Virus record (IMG/VR): IMGVR_UViG_3300036715_004491
Span: 1-41,980 of that record
DNA length: 41,980 bases
Direction: 5' to 3' (one strand)
Origin: a virus
A program made the translations under genes and the position numbers. The notes below the pieces were generated by a model. The model did no database searches. It saw nothing but the letters and a program-made list of their open reading frames with translations, and was not told the origin of the DNA. Shown in pieces: positions 24,141-31,322 of the stretch (its first letter is position 1; the number at the start of each line of letters is the position of its first letter).

Positions 24141-24335
24141 ATTCGCGTCATCGGCCTTGTCCGACGTTCCCCCGCCCATCACCGCGTTGTAGTGGGCGCG
24201 ATTTACCAAGGGGCGTCCGTTTGGCTTCCTGCGGACAGTCAGCCCCAGCCGCTCAAGGAATCGAACCTTGGCATACCCCTGCTTGAGGCCGGCACAAATT
24301 TCATCAATTTCGCTGTCTGTGAGGTCTGGGTGCAT
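24117..24335 (-). CDS. Second DUF4224 family protein
   Basis: 72 residues with GGAGG 5 nt before the ATG at 24335. LTDSEIDEICAGLKQGYAKV and RFLERLGLTVRRKPNGRPLV match DUF4224 and the first copy at 21100-21357. It is second in a minus-strand pair that reads away from the operator array. In phages this family usually accompanies integrases, so two copies without an integrase suggest mosaic assembly. Confidence 0.75.
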   Translation of the reverse strand: MHPDLTDSEIDEICAGLKQGYAKVRFLERLGLTVRRKPNGRPLVNRAHYNAVMGGGTSDKADDANGPIWGVH

Positions 24336-24376
24336 GTTGTGCCTCCATGGCTTGGCATTGATCTGTCAGAGGTGCC

Positions 24377-24535
24377 TCAGGCCCAGCAATGGGCCACCCA
24401 CGCCACCCACTTGACCCGGTTGCGCAGCTTCCTCATGGGCCACTCCAGCGCACCGATGGCTTCGGCCCCGGTGGCACTCTGCTGAGCCATAGCGGCCAGC
24501 TCCGCTTCCTGAATGATGGCGTCGTATCCAGGCAT
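24377..24535 (-). CDS. Small helical protein, 52 aa
   Basis: The ATG at 24535 has GGAAGGGAA upstream. The product is an alanine-rich helix (YDAIIQEAELAAMAQQSATG) ending in a basic and tryptophan-rich segment (RKLRNRVKWVAWVAHCW). It is the first gene of the leftward unit that faces the operator array at 24613-24669. It may encode a control protein, but nothing in the sequence shows this. Confidence 0.5.
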   Translation of the reverse strand: MPGYDAIIQEAELAAMAQQSATGAEAIGALEWPMRKLRNRVKWVAWVAHCWA

Positions 24536-24612
24536 GGATTTCCCTTCCGTTTGAGCTGATTCCCATATTGCCTGGCAGGTAGCTTTCTGATTTCTGCCTT
24601 TGTGATGGGGGG

Positions 24613-24669
24613 TATGCGTCGCATAGGGGGGGTGCATGCGGCGCAGACAGGGGGTGTATGCGGCGCATA
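24613..24669. promoter_or_regulatory. Three operator-like palindromes at 22-bp spacing
   Basis: TATGCG-T-CGCATA (24613-24625, centre 24619), a weaker ATGCG-G-CGCAG (24636-24646, centre 24641) and TATGCG-G-CGCATA (24657-24669, centre 24663). All are preceded by G-runs. The centres are exactly 22 bp apart, about two DNA turns, so three dimers would bind on one face. The array lies between the leftward unit and the AlpA-type gene, as the operators of a phage switch do. Confidence 0.65.
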
Positions 24670-24729
24670 GCCCTGTTACCAAAGTTGATTGACGGCGACA
24701 TTCGCTCATCAATGTTTACGGAGGTATCA

Positions 24730-24981
24730 ATGTCAACTGTTCAAACCATCTTATCTGCCAGCCGCCCGGCTACTGTTGCAGACCCCAAAAATGCTCCGGC
24801 ACGTTCTTCGGGTTTGCTGCTTCAAGAGCAGGCCGCCGAATTTCTCGGGCTCAAGCCATCGACCTTGCGCAAGGACCGATGCACTCGCGAAATCGGAGTG
24901 CCGTTCGTGAAGCTTGGTCGCCTTGTTCGTTACCGCATGAGCGATCTCGAATCCTTCATCGCCACCCGCATTGTTCTTTGA
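24730..24981 (+). CDS. AlpA/excisionase-type regulator of element 2
   Basis: 83 residues from the ATG at 24730 with GGAGG 5 nt upstream. LLLQEQAAEFLGLKPSTLRK, then GVPFVKLGRLVRYRMSDLES is the classic HTH_17 pattern of AlpA/excisionase-like proteins: helix-turn-helix, then a wing with GRLVRYR. It starts the rightward replication operon and is transcribed away from the three palindromes. It probably controls that operon or excision. Confidence 0.8.
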   Translation: MSTVQTILSASRPATVADPKNAPARSSGLLLQEQAAEFLGLKPSTLRKDRCTREIGVPFVKLGRLVRYRMSDLESFIATRIVL

Positions 24982-24991
24982 GGAGTCGAAA

Positions 24992-25306
24992 TTGAATCAT
25001 CACAACATCGCCTCACGCGCTCGGCAGCCATCGCCGCAAAGTGAAGAGGCCTCAACCGCGGGAACGGATAGAGGCCTCAGGGAATTCGAAACCAAGCAAA
25101 GTGATTCTACGCAGCCAAACGGCACGGCGCAACAGGTTCTTGCAAAGGCCGTGTTCACCCAGATCGCCGAGCTTGCGTTGGCCGGACACGCGGTGCACGA
25201 GCTGCCAGCGGGTGCCTTCATGGTCACCAAGTACGGACTGGTCAAGCATTGCGAAAACTCTGACGAACTCCAGGTGTTCGCCCGAAAGCTGGGGGTGAGC
25301 AAGTGA
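24992..25306 (+). CDS. Hypothetical early protein, 104 aa
   Basis: Not recognised. The TTG at 24992 is chosen because AGGAG lies 7 nt upstream. The N-terminal third is polar and disordered (SPQSEEASTAGTDRG). The rest is a compact alpha/beta segment (AKAVFTQIAELALAGHAVHE; GAFMVTKYGLVKHCEN). It overlaps the next gene by GTGA and belongs to the replication operon. Confidence 0.6.
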   Translation: MNHHNIASRARQPSPQSEEASTAGTDRGLREFETKQSDSTQPNGTAQQVLAKAVFTQIAELALAGHAVHELPAGAFMVTKYGLVKHCENSDELQVFARKLGVSK

Positions 25307-25716
25307 GCGATACCGTCCAATCACGTTCTGAAGCCAAGCGTATCCAGTGGGAAGGGTACCGCGCCCTGTGCTTCATTCGCTGCAGTGAGGAGCCTGTCTG
25401 GGTCTGGACTGCGGCCCATGAATTCGAGTTGTCCTATGTTGGCCTCTTCCTGGAAGACGCGCCATCCGCCACGCTCGATATGGGCCTGCGCGCAATGTCC
25501 TTTCATGTATTCGATTGTCAGTACCTTGTGCCCCTTGAACGCATGACGGTCAAGTCCTTGGCGCACTTCGAGGGTGTTGCGACCTTCTCGCCGGTGGCGC
25601 GGCGCTCGGAGCTCTTGGGTGCCCAGGTTGCAGCAGAGAACGTGCTCCGTGGGCTGGTCAACCAGCAATTTCTTTTCAAGGCAGCGCCAGGGAGTCTCAA
25701 TGGCAGCCTTCAATAA
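25303..25716 (+). CDS. Hypothetical early protein, 137 aa
   Basis: Not recognised. GTG start overlapping the previous stop. The product is mixed alpha/beta with several aromatic residues (YRALCFIRCSEEPVWVWTAA). The C-terminal half contains VAAENVLRGLVNQQFLFKAA. There is no membrane segment. It lies between the AlpA-type gene and the replication initiator. Confidence 0.55.
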   Translation: MSDTVQSRSEAKRIQWEGYRALCFIRCSEEPVWVWTAAHEFELSYVGLFLEDAPSATLDMGLRAMSFHVFDCQYLVPLERMTVKSLAHFEGVATFSPVARRSELLGAQVAAENVLRGLVNQQFLFKAAPGSLNGSLQ

Positions 25717-25771
25717 CATCGTGGCCTGGCGCCGCTGCACTGGCCTGATGGCGCAGGGAGGGCATCACTGA
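25700..25771 (+). CDS. Possible 23-aa coupled peptide
   Basis: The ATG at 25700, with GGGAG at 25690-25694, starts inside the previous gene. The frame ends at 25769-25771, and the next gene starts on the last base (TGATG). Such a linker frame would keep ribosomes moving into the initiator gene. The peptide itself may be irrelevant. Confidence 0.35.
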   Translation: MAAFNNIVAWRRCTGLMAQGGHH

Positions 25772-26514
25772 TGGCCCGCATACGTAGCATCAAACCAGAG
25801 TTTTGGGTGTCAGAACAGATCGCCGACTGCTCGCCGAACGCTCGTCTGACGTTCGTTGGCATGTGGACCTTCAGTGATGACAACGGAGTTCATCCCGCGA
25901 AGCCCAAAACGCTGAAGGCAGAGCTTTATCCCATGGACGACGTGACTTCCACAAGCGTTGCCGGGTGGGTAAATGAGCTGATCAACGTTGGATTGGTGAT
26001 CCCTTTTGAGCATGCGGGCACCAGCTATTGGCACATCACTGGCTGGGGAAAGCATCAAAAAATTGATCGACCATCGTACAAATATCCTGCCCCACCTGAG
26101 TCGTCAAATTCGCCGACACCTCAGCAACCACTTGACGAGGACTCGTCGAATGCTCGTCGAGCGCCACCCCCCGGAGTCGATAGGATAGGAGTGGATAGGA
26201 AAGGAGTGGAGATAGCATCCTCGCCGAAGGCTCGGTCCACACCGGCAAAGAAAGCAGCGAAGACAACGATCCCATTGGATTTCTCCGTCAGTGAACGGGT
26301 CAGGGTATGGGCTGCGAAAAACGGTCATCTGCATCTCGACCGGCACCTTGAGCATTTCAAGAGCAAGGCAATTGCGAAAGCCTACTCATACGCTGACTGG
26401 GATGAAGGATTCATGGGGGCAATACGTGATGACTGGGCCAAGGTCAACTCTGGCTCCCATGGAACTGCACGGAACGGCTTGGACTCTGACGAAGTATTCG
26501 GAGGTGCACCATGA
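25771..26514 (+). CDS. Phage replication initiator, O-like layout
   Basis: 247 residues. The N-terminal half (ARIRSIKPEFWVSEQIADCS, then RLTFVGMWTFSDDNG and WGKHQKIDRPSYKYP) is the winged-helix pattern of phage replication initiators. A proline/serine linker follows, then the repeated GVDRI-GVDRK-GVEIA encoded by 15-bp DNA repeats. A basic C-terminal domain (VSERVRVWAAKNGHLHLDRH) resembles helicase-loading domains. As in lambda O, origin repeats seem to lie inside the gene between the DNA-binding and protein-binding halves. It is followed by the zinc-finger and DnaB genes. Confidence 0.75.
   Translation: MARIRSIKPEFWVSEQIADCSPNARLTFVGMWTFSDDNGVHPAKPKTLKAELYPMDDVTSTSVAGWVNELINVGLVIPFEHAGTSYWHITGWGKHQKIDRPSYKYPAPPESSNSPTPQQPLDEDSSNARRAPPPGVDRIGVDRKGVEIASSPKARSTPAKKAAKTTIPLDFSVSERVRVWAAKNGHLHLDRHLEHFKSKAIAKAYSYADWDEGFMGAIRDDWAKVNSGSHGTARNGLDSDEVFGGAP
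26173..26217. repeat. Three 15-bp tandem repeats in the initiator gene, candidate origin
   Basis: GGAGTCGATAGGATA (26173-26187), GGAGTGGATAGGAAA (26188-26202) and GGAGTGGAGATAGCA (26203-26217). They are A/G-rich on one strand and lie in the linker-coding part of the initiator gene, where lambda-type origins lie. Confidence 0.5.
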
Positions 26515-26969
26515 CCTTCGCACGCGAACAGCTTCCTGATCCCATTGGCTACTTCGAAGCCGAAGGCCTGGTCCTCCAGCGCGGCGGCAAATGGCGCACA
26601 ACCTCCTGCACCTTTCATGGCGGCCGGGATTCGATGCGCATCAGGACGGACACCGGCGCCTGGGTCTGCATGTCATGCCAGGAACATGGCGGCGACGTCT
26701 TGGCCTATCACATGGCCTCGCATGGCATGGGATTTGTCGACGCAGCCAAGGCCCTTGGCGCCTGGGTAGATGACGGAAAGCCAAGCGTGCCGCACCGACC
26801 CAAGCCACTACCCGCCGGCGACGCGCTGCATCTTCTCGCATTCGAAACGATGCTGGTGGCTGTAGCTGCAGGAAACATTGGGCGCGGAATCGCCCTGACT
26901 GACGAAGATCTGGCCCGAGTTCTCCTCGCCGCCGGCCGAATTAACCAAATACACACGATTTACCAATGA
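26511..26969 (+). CDS. Stand-alone primase-type zinc-finger protein of element 2
   Basis: 152 residues. C33, H36, C53 and C56 form the CHC2-like site (TSCTFHGG; WVCMSCQEHGGDVLAY). The product is clearly paralogous to 2831-3298, including the C-terminal helix (ETMLVAVAAGNIG). There is no TOPRIM domain. It overlaps both neighbours by ATGA. In element 1 the partner helicase is RepA-type, here it is DnaB-type. So the zinc protein is conserved while the helicase differs. A role in primer synthesis or in recruiting host primase is inferred. Confidence 0.8.
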   Translation: MTFAREQLPDPIGYFEAEGLVLQRGGKWRTTSCTFHGGRDSMRIRTDTGAWVCMSCQEHGGDVLAYHMASHGMGFVDAAKALGAWVDDGKPSVPHRPKPLPAGDALHLLAFETMLVAVAAGNIGRGIALTDEDLARVLLAAGRINQIHTIYQ

Positions 26970-28459
26970 CTGACTCAAAAAAATATCAGGCTCAAGCAGC
27001 CAAGCTGGACGATTTCTGCAAGGCCGCATCAATTGGTGCGACACCAGCCAGCCAGGCAGAGTCCCGAGACTATGCCCCGTTGCCCGTGGATCCGAATGAA
27101 GAGCTTGACTCTTGGGAAGAGCTTCCAAAACGGTCGAATTCATTGCCCTGGAGTGTGGACGCAGAGCAATCCGTACTGGGCGCGTTGTTGATCGATCCTG
27201 ATGCCGTAATGCGGATTGCTGAGCGGCAACTTGTTCCGCAACACTTCTTCGACCTGCGTCATCGTTGCACCATGTCGGCAATCTTCGAACTGACTGCGCT
27301 TCGCAAGCCAGTGGATGTAGTCACTGTTTTCGCCCAGTTGAGCAGCCAAGGGAAGGAGCAGGACTGTGGCGGCATTGAGTATCTGGACGATCTGGCGCAT
27401 TGCGTACCCAGCGCTTCGCGGGTTGCGGCTTATGCCGACATCGTGATCGAGAAGGCCATGCACCGGGCCATCATCAACGCGGCGGACAAGGCCCTGGCGA
27501 TTGCGTGGGAACCTGGTGACGCCGGTGTTGTGCTGGACAAGGTTGCATCCCTCTTCGCCGGCATCAAGCGTTCACGCTCGGCCTCTGCGCCGGTGCGTCT
27601 TGGTGAGTTGGTTGTGAATCGACTTGAGCATTGGCAGTCGCTTTCGGCTGGCGACACCCTGCCAGGCATACCCACCAAGCTCAAGGCGCTTGATGATGCG
27701 CTGGGCGGCGGAATCAAGCCAGGTAAGGTCATCGTTCTCGCCGCGCGCCCGTCTGTCGGCAAGACGTCGCTGGCGGGCCAGATAAGTTTGTCCGTTGCAG
27801 AGCAGGGACACACCGTACTAATGCTTTCTCAGGAAATGCCCGCCGGTGATCTCGTGGACCGCGCAGTTGCAAATCTTGGTGGCGTCCAGCTTGATCACCT
27901 CACAACAGGTGCTTTTGATGACGGTGATTGGGCGCATGTCGTCGACGCGGCAGAAGTTGCGTCGAAGCTTCCGTTCTTCGTTGACGATCAACCGGCGCTC
28001 ACGCTGCTGGACATCCGCGCAAAGGCGCGCCAGGTTCAGCAAAGCCATGGTCTGTCCCTCCTGGTTGTGGATTACCTGCAGCTCTGCTCCAGCCCGGGAC
28101 GCTTCGACAAGCGCCACCACCAGATCGAGGAGATGAGCCGCGGCATGAAGACCTTGGCCAAGGAATTTGGAATCTGTGTGATGGTGTTGTCCCAGCTGAA
28201 TCGCGAGAGCGACAAGGACGAGCCCGAGTTGGTGCACCTCAAGGAATCCGGCGCGATCGAGGAGGATGCAGACGTCGTGATCATGTTGCACCCCATGGGC
28301 AACGAATCGAATGGCGGACTGCTAGTGTTGGCCAAGATTCCAAAGAATCGTCAGGGCCGCCGAGGGCGCTTGGCACTATCGCTGTTTGGCAAGACGCAGC
28401 GCTGGTCTGAGTCTCAAGGGAACGTAACTCGCCGTCAAAAAAAGGAGTTCACGTCGTGA
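26966..28459 (+). CDS. dnaB: DnaB-type replicative helicase
   Basis: 497 residues. A 60-residue polar extension precedes the DnaB N-terminal domain (PWSVDAEQSVLGALLIDPDA). The RecA-like core has Walker A RPSVGKTS (261-268), MLSQEMPAGDL, Walker B around LLVVDYLQL, and the C-terminal arginine-finger region (VLAKIPKNRQGRRG). The hexamer would unwind the element's DNA, probably loaded by the initiator at 25771-26514. The ATG overlaps the zinc-finger stop; the stop overlaps the SSB start. Confidence 0.93.
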   Translation: MTDSKKYQAQAAKLDDFCKAASIGATPASQAESRDYAPLPVDPNEELDSWEELPKRSNSLPWSVDAEQSVLGALLIDPDAVMRIAERQLVPQHFFDLRHRCTMSAIFELTALRKPVDVVTVFAQLSSQGKEQDCGGIEYLDDLAHCVPSASRVAAYADIVIEKAMHRAIINAADKALAIAWEPGDAGVVLDKVASLFAGIKRSRSASAPVRLGELVVNRLEHWQSLSAGDTLPGIPTKLKALDDALGGGIKPGKVIVLAARPSVGKTSLAGQISLSVAEQGHTVLMLSQEMPAGDLVDRAVANLGGVQLDHLTTGAFDDGDWAHVVDAAEVASKLPFFVDDQPALTLLDIRAKARQVQQSHGLSLLVVDYLQLCSSPGRFDKRHHQIEEMSRGMKTLAKEFGICVMVLSQLNRESDKDEPELVHLKESGAIEEDADVVIMLHPMGNESNGGLLVLAKIPKNRQGRRGRLALSLFGKTQRWSESQGNVTRRQKKEFTS

Positions 28460-28866
28460 GCATCACAGCTTTGATCACCGGCAAGCTGATTGCCGATCCC
28501 GAGCAGCGCACTGGTCAGTCCGGCAAGCCCTACACGCGTGCCACAGTGGCTGCACATGACGGAGATGGGGATGCGCTGGTCAGCGTGATGGCCTTCGGTA
28601 CCGTCGGCGAGCAGCTGGCGGCCATGACGAAAGGGGACACGGTGGCACTGAACGGGCGAGCCAAGCTCAATTCCTGGACCGGGCGGGACGGCGTCACCCG
28701 AACAGGCCTGAGCCTCACGGCGGATGCCATGCTGACCTCATACCACCTCAAGCGAAAGCGGCAGGCCGTTTCGCCCAGAGCCGAGCCCGAACAGACCCCG
28801 CCGGCCCAAGCGGGCTATCAGGACTTCGATGACCGGCACTCCGATCTTTCTGAGGTGGATTTCTGA
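28456..28866 (+). CDS. ssb: Single-stranded DNA-binding protein
   Basis: 136 residues from a GTG overlapping the helicase stop. The OB-fold pattern (ALITGKLIADPEQRTGQSGK, then YTRATVAAHD and VSVMAFGTVGEQLAAMTKGD) fits the SSB family. After a proline/glutamate linker it ends DLSEVDF, an acidic tip with terminal Phe as in SSB proteins that recruit partners. It completes the replication set. Confidence 0.85.
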   Translation: MSITALITGKLIADPEQRTGQSGKPYTRATVAAHDGDGDALVSVMAFGTVGEQLAAMTKGDTVALNGRAKLNSWTGRDGVTRTGLSLTADAMLTSYHLKRKRQAVSPRAEPEQTPPAQAGYQDFDDRHSDLSEVDF

Positions 28867-29195
28867 TGATCGCGGCTCGCTTATCCGAACAGGAAATTTT
28901 GACCACCGGGCGGGTGCTCAACCCAACAGAAGCGAATGCCGCTGATCCACGGCTTGCAAACCAAGGTTCGTTCTGGTCGTGGGCCATGGTGGTGATGTCG
29001 CACCTGGTCAACGATGGCCGACCGTCAATGTTTCTCGTCGAATGGCCTGACTCATCCATGGGCTACGTGTCCGCATACCAAGACGAGCCGCGCCGGACCA
29101 ATGCCGTGCTGGAGGGCTATGGCTGGGCCCGCAAGCAGCTGGAGTTGCTGGAGCTGGAACGCTTCACGCTCTGCGACACACCACACCCACAGTAG
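28866..29195 (+). CDS. Hypothetical protein before terminase, 109 aa
   Basis: Not recognised. The start shares one base with the SSB stop (TGATG). It is soluble, with two tryptophans in SFWSWAMVVMSHLVNDGRPS and an alpha/beta C-terminal half. It lies between the replication and packaging blocks. Confidence 0.55.
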   Translation: MIAARLSEQEILTTGRVLNPTEANAADPRLANQGSFWSWAMVVMSHLVNDGRPSMFLVEWPDSSMGYVSAYQDEPRRTNAVLEGYGWARKQLELLELERFTLCDTPHPQ

Positions 29196-29207
29196 GAGCC
29201 CAAAGTA

Positions 29208-29780
29208 ATGACACCCAAGCAACAACGATTTGTCGCTGAATACCTGATTGACCTGAACGCGACGCAGGCGGCCATACGGGCCGGGTACTCGAAGAACCGG
29301 GCGGATGCCATGGGGCACGAGAACCTGGGGAAGCCAGAAATTGCAAAGGCGGTTCAAGACGCGATGCAGGCGCGGTCTCAGCGGACCGGAATCACTCAGG
29401 ATCGTGTCCTTGAGGAGCTGGGAAAGATTGCCTTTTCCGATATTCGCAAGGCCATCAAATGGGGCTCATCGATTCCGGTGACCAACGAAGAGACCGGGGA
29501 GACAACCCTGACGCATGGCATTGCACTCCTGGCATCTGATCAGATCGACGGTGACATGGCCGCCGCCATTGCAGAGGTGTCCGAGTCAAAGCAGGGCCTG
29601 AAGGTCAAGCTCCATGACAAGCGTGCCGCACTGGTGGACGTTGGGCGCCACCTGGGGATGTTCAAGGACAAGGTTGAGATCACCGGCAAGGACGGTGCAC
29701 CGCTGCGCCCTATGGCCGAACTCAGCACCGAAGAGATCCGCGCTGCGATCGAAATCATTGCGAGGGCGCCAGGTGGCTGA
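29208..29780 (+). CDS. terS: Terminase small subunit
   Basis: 190 residues. TPKQQRFVAEYLIDLNATQA, AIRAGYSKNRADAMGHENLG and the GITQDRVLEELGKIAFSDIR segment are hallmarks of the Terminase_2 family. This DNA-recognition subunit of the packaging motor binds the pac or cos site. The helix-turn-helix lies at residues about 20-45 and the oligomerisation region after residue 70. It overlaps the large-subunit gene by 8 nt. Confidence 0.9.
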   Translation: MTPKQQRFVAEYLIDLNATQAAIRAGYSKNRADAMGHENLGKPEIAKAVQDAMQARSQRTGITQDRVLEELGKIAFSDIRKAIKWGSSIPVTNEETGETTLTHGIALLASDQIDGDMAAAIAEVSESKQGLKVKLHDKRAALVDVGRHLGMFKDKVEITGKDGAPLRPMAELSTEEIRAAIEIIARAPGG

Positions 29781-31272
29781 AATTCAATATTTGGGGCGCG
29801 AGCTGACACTGGAGCTGGCCCGGCGCGACCTGATCACCTACGCCTCGCGCGTGCCGGTGCCAGGCTCACCGACCGATGAGGCAGACGAAACCGCCCGCAT
29901 TCCGCTGATCGAAAGCCACCAGGCCGACCACCACCGCCTGATCCTGCGAGAAATGCAGACCTGCATGGAGACGCCGCACGGGCGCCTGATGATCATGGCA
30001 CCACCCGGCAGCGCGAAAAGCACCTACGCCACGGTAGTGGCCCCGAGCTGGTACCTTGGCCGCCACCGTGACCGGCGCGTGATCCTGGCCAGCTACGGCG
30101 GTGACCTGGCCCGCAGGCATGGCCGGCGCACCCGCCAGCTTCTGCGCTCCAGCGAATCCAGGGCCATCCTGCAGACCACCATTGCAGACGACAGCCGGGC
30201 CGCTGACGAATTCGCCATGACCAACGGCAGCGAGTACATCGCCTGCGGCATCATGGCCGGCGTCACCGGCAACCGGGCGCATGGCATTGTGATTGATGAC
30301 CCGATTAAGGGCCGCCAGGAAGCTGACAGCCAGACCGTGCGCGACCGGACCTATGCCGCCTATGAGGATGACCTGCTTACCCGACTGATCCCCGGCGGCT
30401 GGGTGGTGATCATCCAGACCCGCTGGCATGAGGACGACATTGCCGGGCGCATCCTGCCCGATGGCTGGGCCGGTGAGTCCGGAGACATCAAGTGCCGCGA
30501 CGGCAACACCTGGCGCGTGCTGTGCCTGCAGGCCGAGTGCGAGACCAAGAGTGACCCGGTGGGCCGCGAGGTTGGGCAAATGCTCTGGCCGGAGTGGTTC
30601 GACAAACGCCACTGGGATCAGTTCCGACTGAACCGGCGCACCTGGTCAAGTCTGTACCAGCAGCGCCCAGCGCCAGCCGAGGGCATCTTGTTCCGCCGTG
30701 ACGACATGGCCACCTATGAGCGGCTGCCCGACGGCCTGCGCATCATCTGCGCCAGTGACAACGCAGCCACGCCGGACGGCGGAGACTGGACGGAGCAGGG
30801 CGCCGCCGGCATTGCCCCGGACGGATCGCTGCACCTGTTGGACTGGTGGCGCGGGCAGGTTGGTCCTGAAATCTGGATCGAGCGGCAGATTGACATGATG
30901 GTCCGGCACAAACCGCTGGTCTGGTTCTGTGAGTCCGGCCCACTGCGCCGTGCGACTGAGGGGCGCCTACGGGCCCGAATGGCCGAGCGCAGCGTGAACT
31001 GCCGCCTGGAGTACTTGCCGACCATTGCCGACAAGCCGACCATGGCGCAGTCCATCATTGCCACGGCTGGCATGGGCAAGCTCTGGTGGCCGCGCGCCGC
31101 CTGGGTGCCAGAGCTGCAGCGCCAGTGCCTGGTATTCCCTGCTGGGTCTCCGGACGATGGCGTGGACACGCTTGGGTTGCTCGGGCGCGGTGCCGATTCG
31201 CTGGGCAAGCAACGGCCGCCGGCGCCAATAGTCGTCCCCATTCCAATGGTCAACAGCTTCGCCCGCCGATGA
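29773..31272 (+). CDS. terL: Terminase large subunit
   Basis: 499 residues from the GTG at 29773, which overlaps the small-subunit stop. An ATG 159 nt further upstream in the same frame would read through the small-subunit gene and is rejected. The ATPase has Walker A PPGSAKST (77-84) and Walker B GIVIDDP (171-177). The nuclease part starts near residue 325 (IICASDNAA) and contains the later acidic residues (LVWFCESGP; DDGVDTLGLLGRG). It is the motor that packages DNA into a prohead, and length is normal. No portal gene follows, which is unusual. Confidence 0.93.
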   Translation: MAEIQYLGRELTLELARRDLITYASRVPVPGSPTDEADETARIPLIESHQADHHRLILREMQTCMETPHGRLMIMAPPGSAKSTYATVVAPSWYLGRHRDRRVILASYGGDLARRHGRRTRQLLRSSESRAILQTTIADDSRAADEFAMTNGSEYIACGIMAGVTGNRAHGIVIDDPIKGRQEADSQTVRDRTYAAYEDDLLTRLIPGGWVVIIQTRWHEDDIAGRILPDGWAGESGDIKCRDGNTWRVLCLQAECETKSDPVGREVGQMLWPEWFDKRHWDQFRLNRRTWSSLYQQRPAPAEGILFRRDDMATYERLPDGLRIICASDNAATPDGGDWTEQGAAGIAPDGSLHLLDWWRGQVGPEIWIERQIDMMVRHKPLVWFCESGPLRRATEGRLRARMAERSVNCRLEYLPTIADKPTMAQSIIATAGMGKLWWPRAAWVPELQRQCLVFPAGSPDDGVDTLGLLGRGADSLGKQRPPAPIVVPIPMVNSFARR

Positions 31273-31322
31273 ATGGCCAAACCCCATGCACAAAGCACTC
31301 ATTGAGAAAGGTATGGTGAACA

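Noticed and set aside
24613-24669. CRISPR-like repeats
   Set aside because: Only three short palindromes with 9-bp gaps; no spacers or cas genes.
29614-29772. Longer start for the large terminase
   Set aside because: It would read through the small-subunit gene; the GTG at 29773 gives the usual overlapping start.
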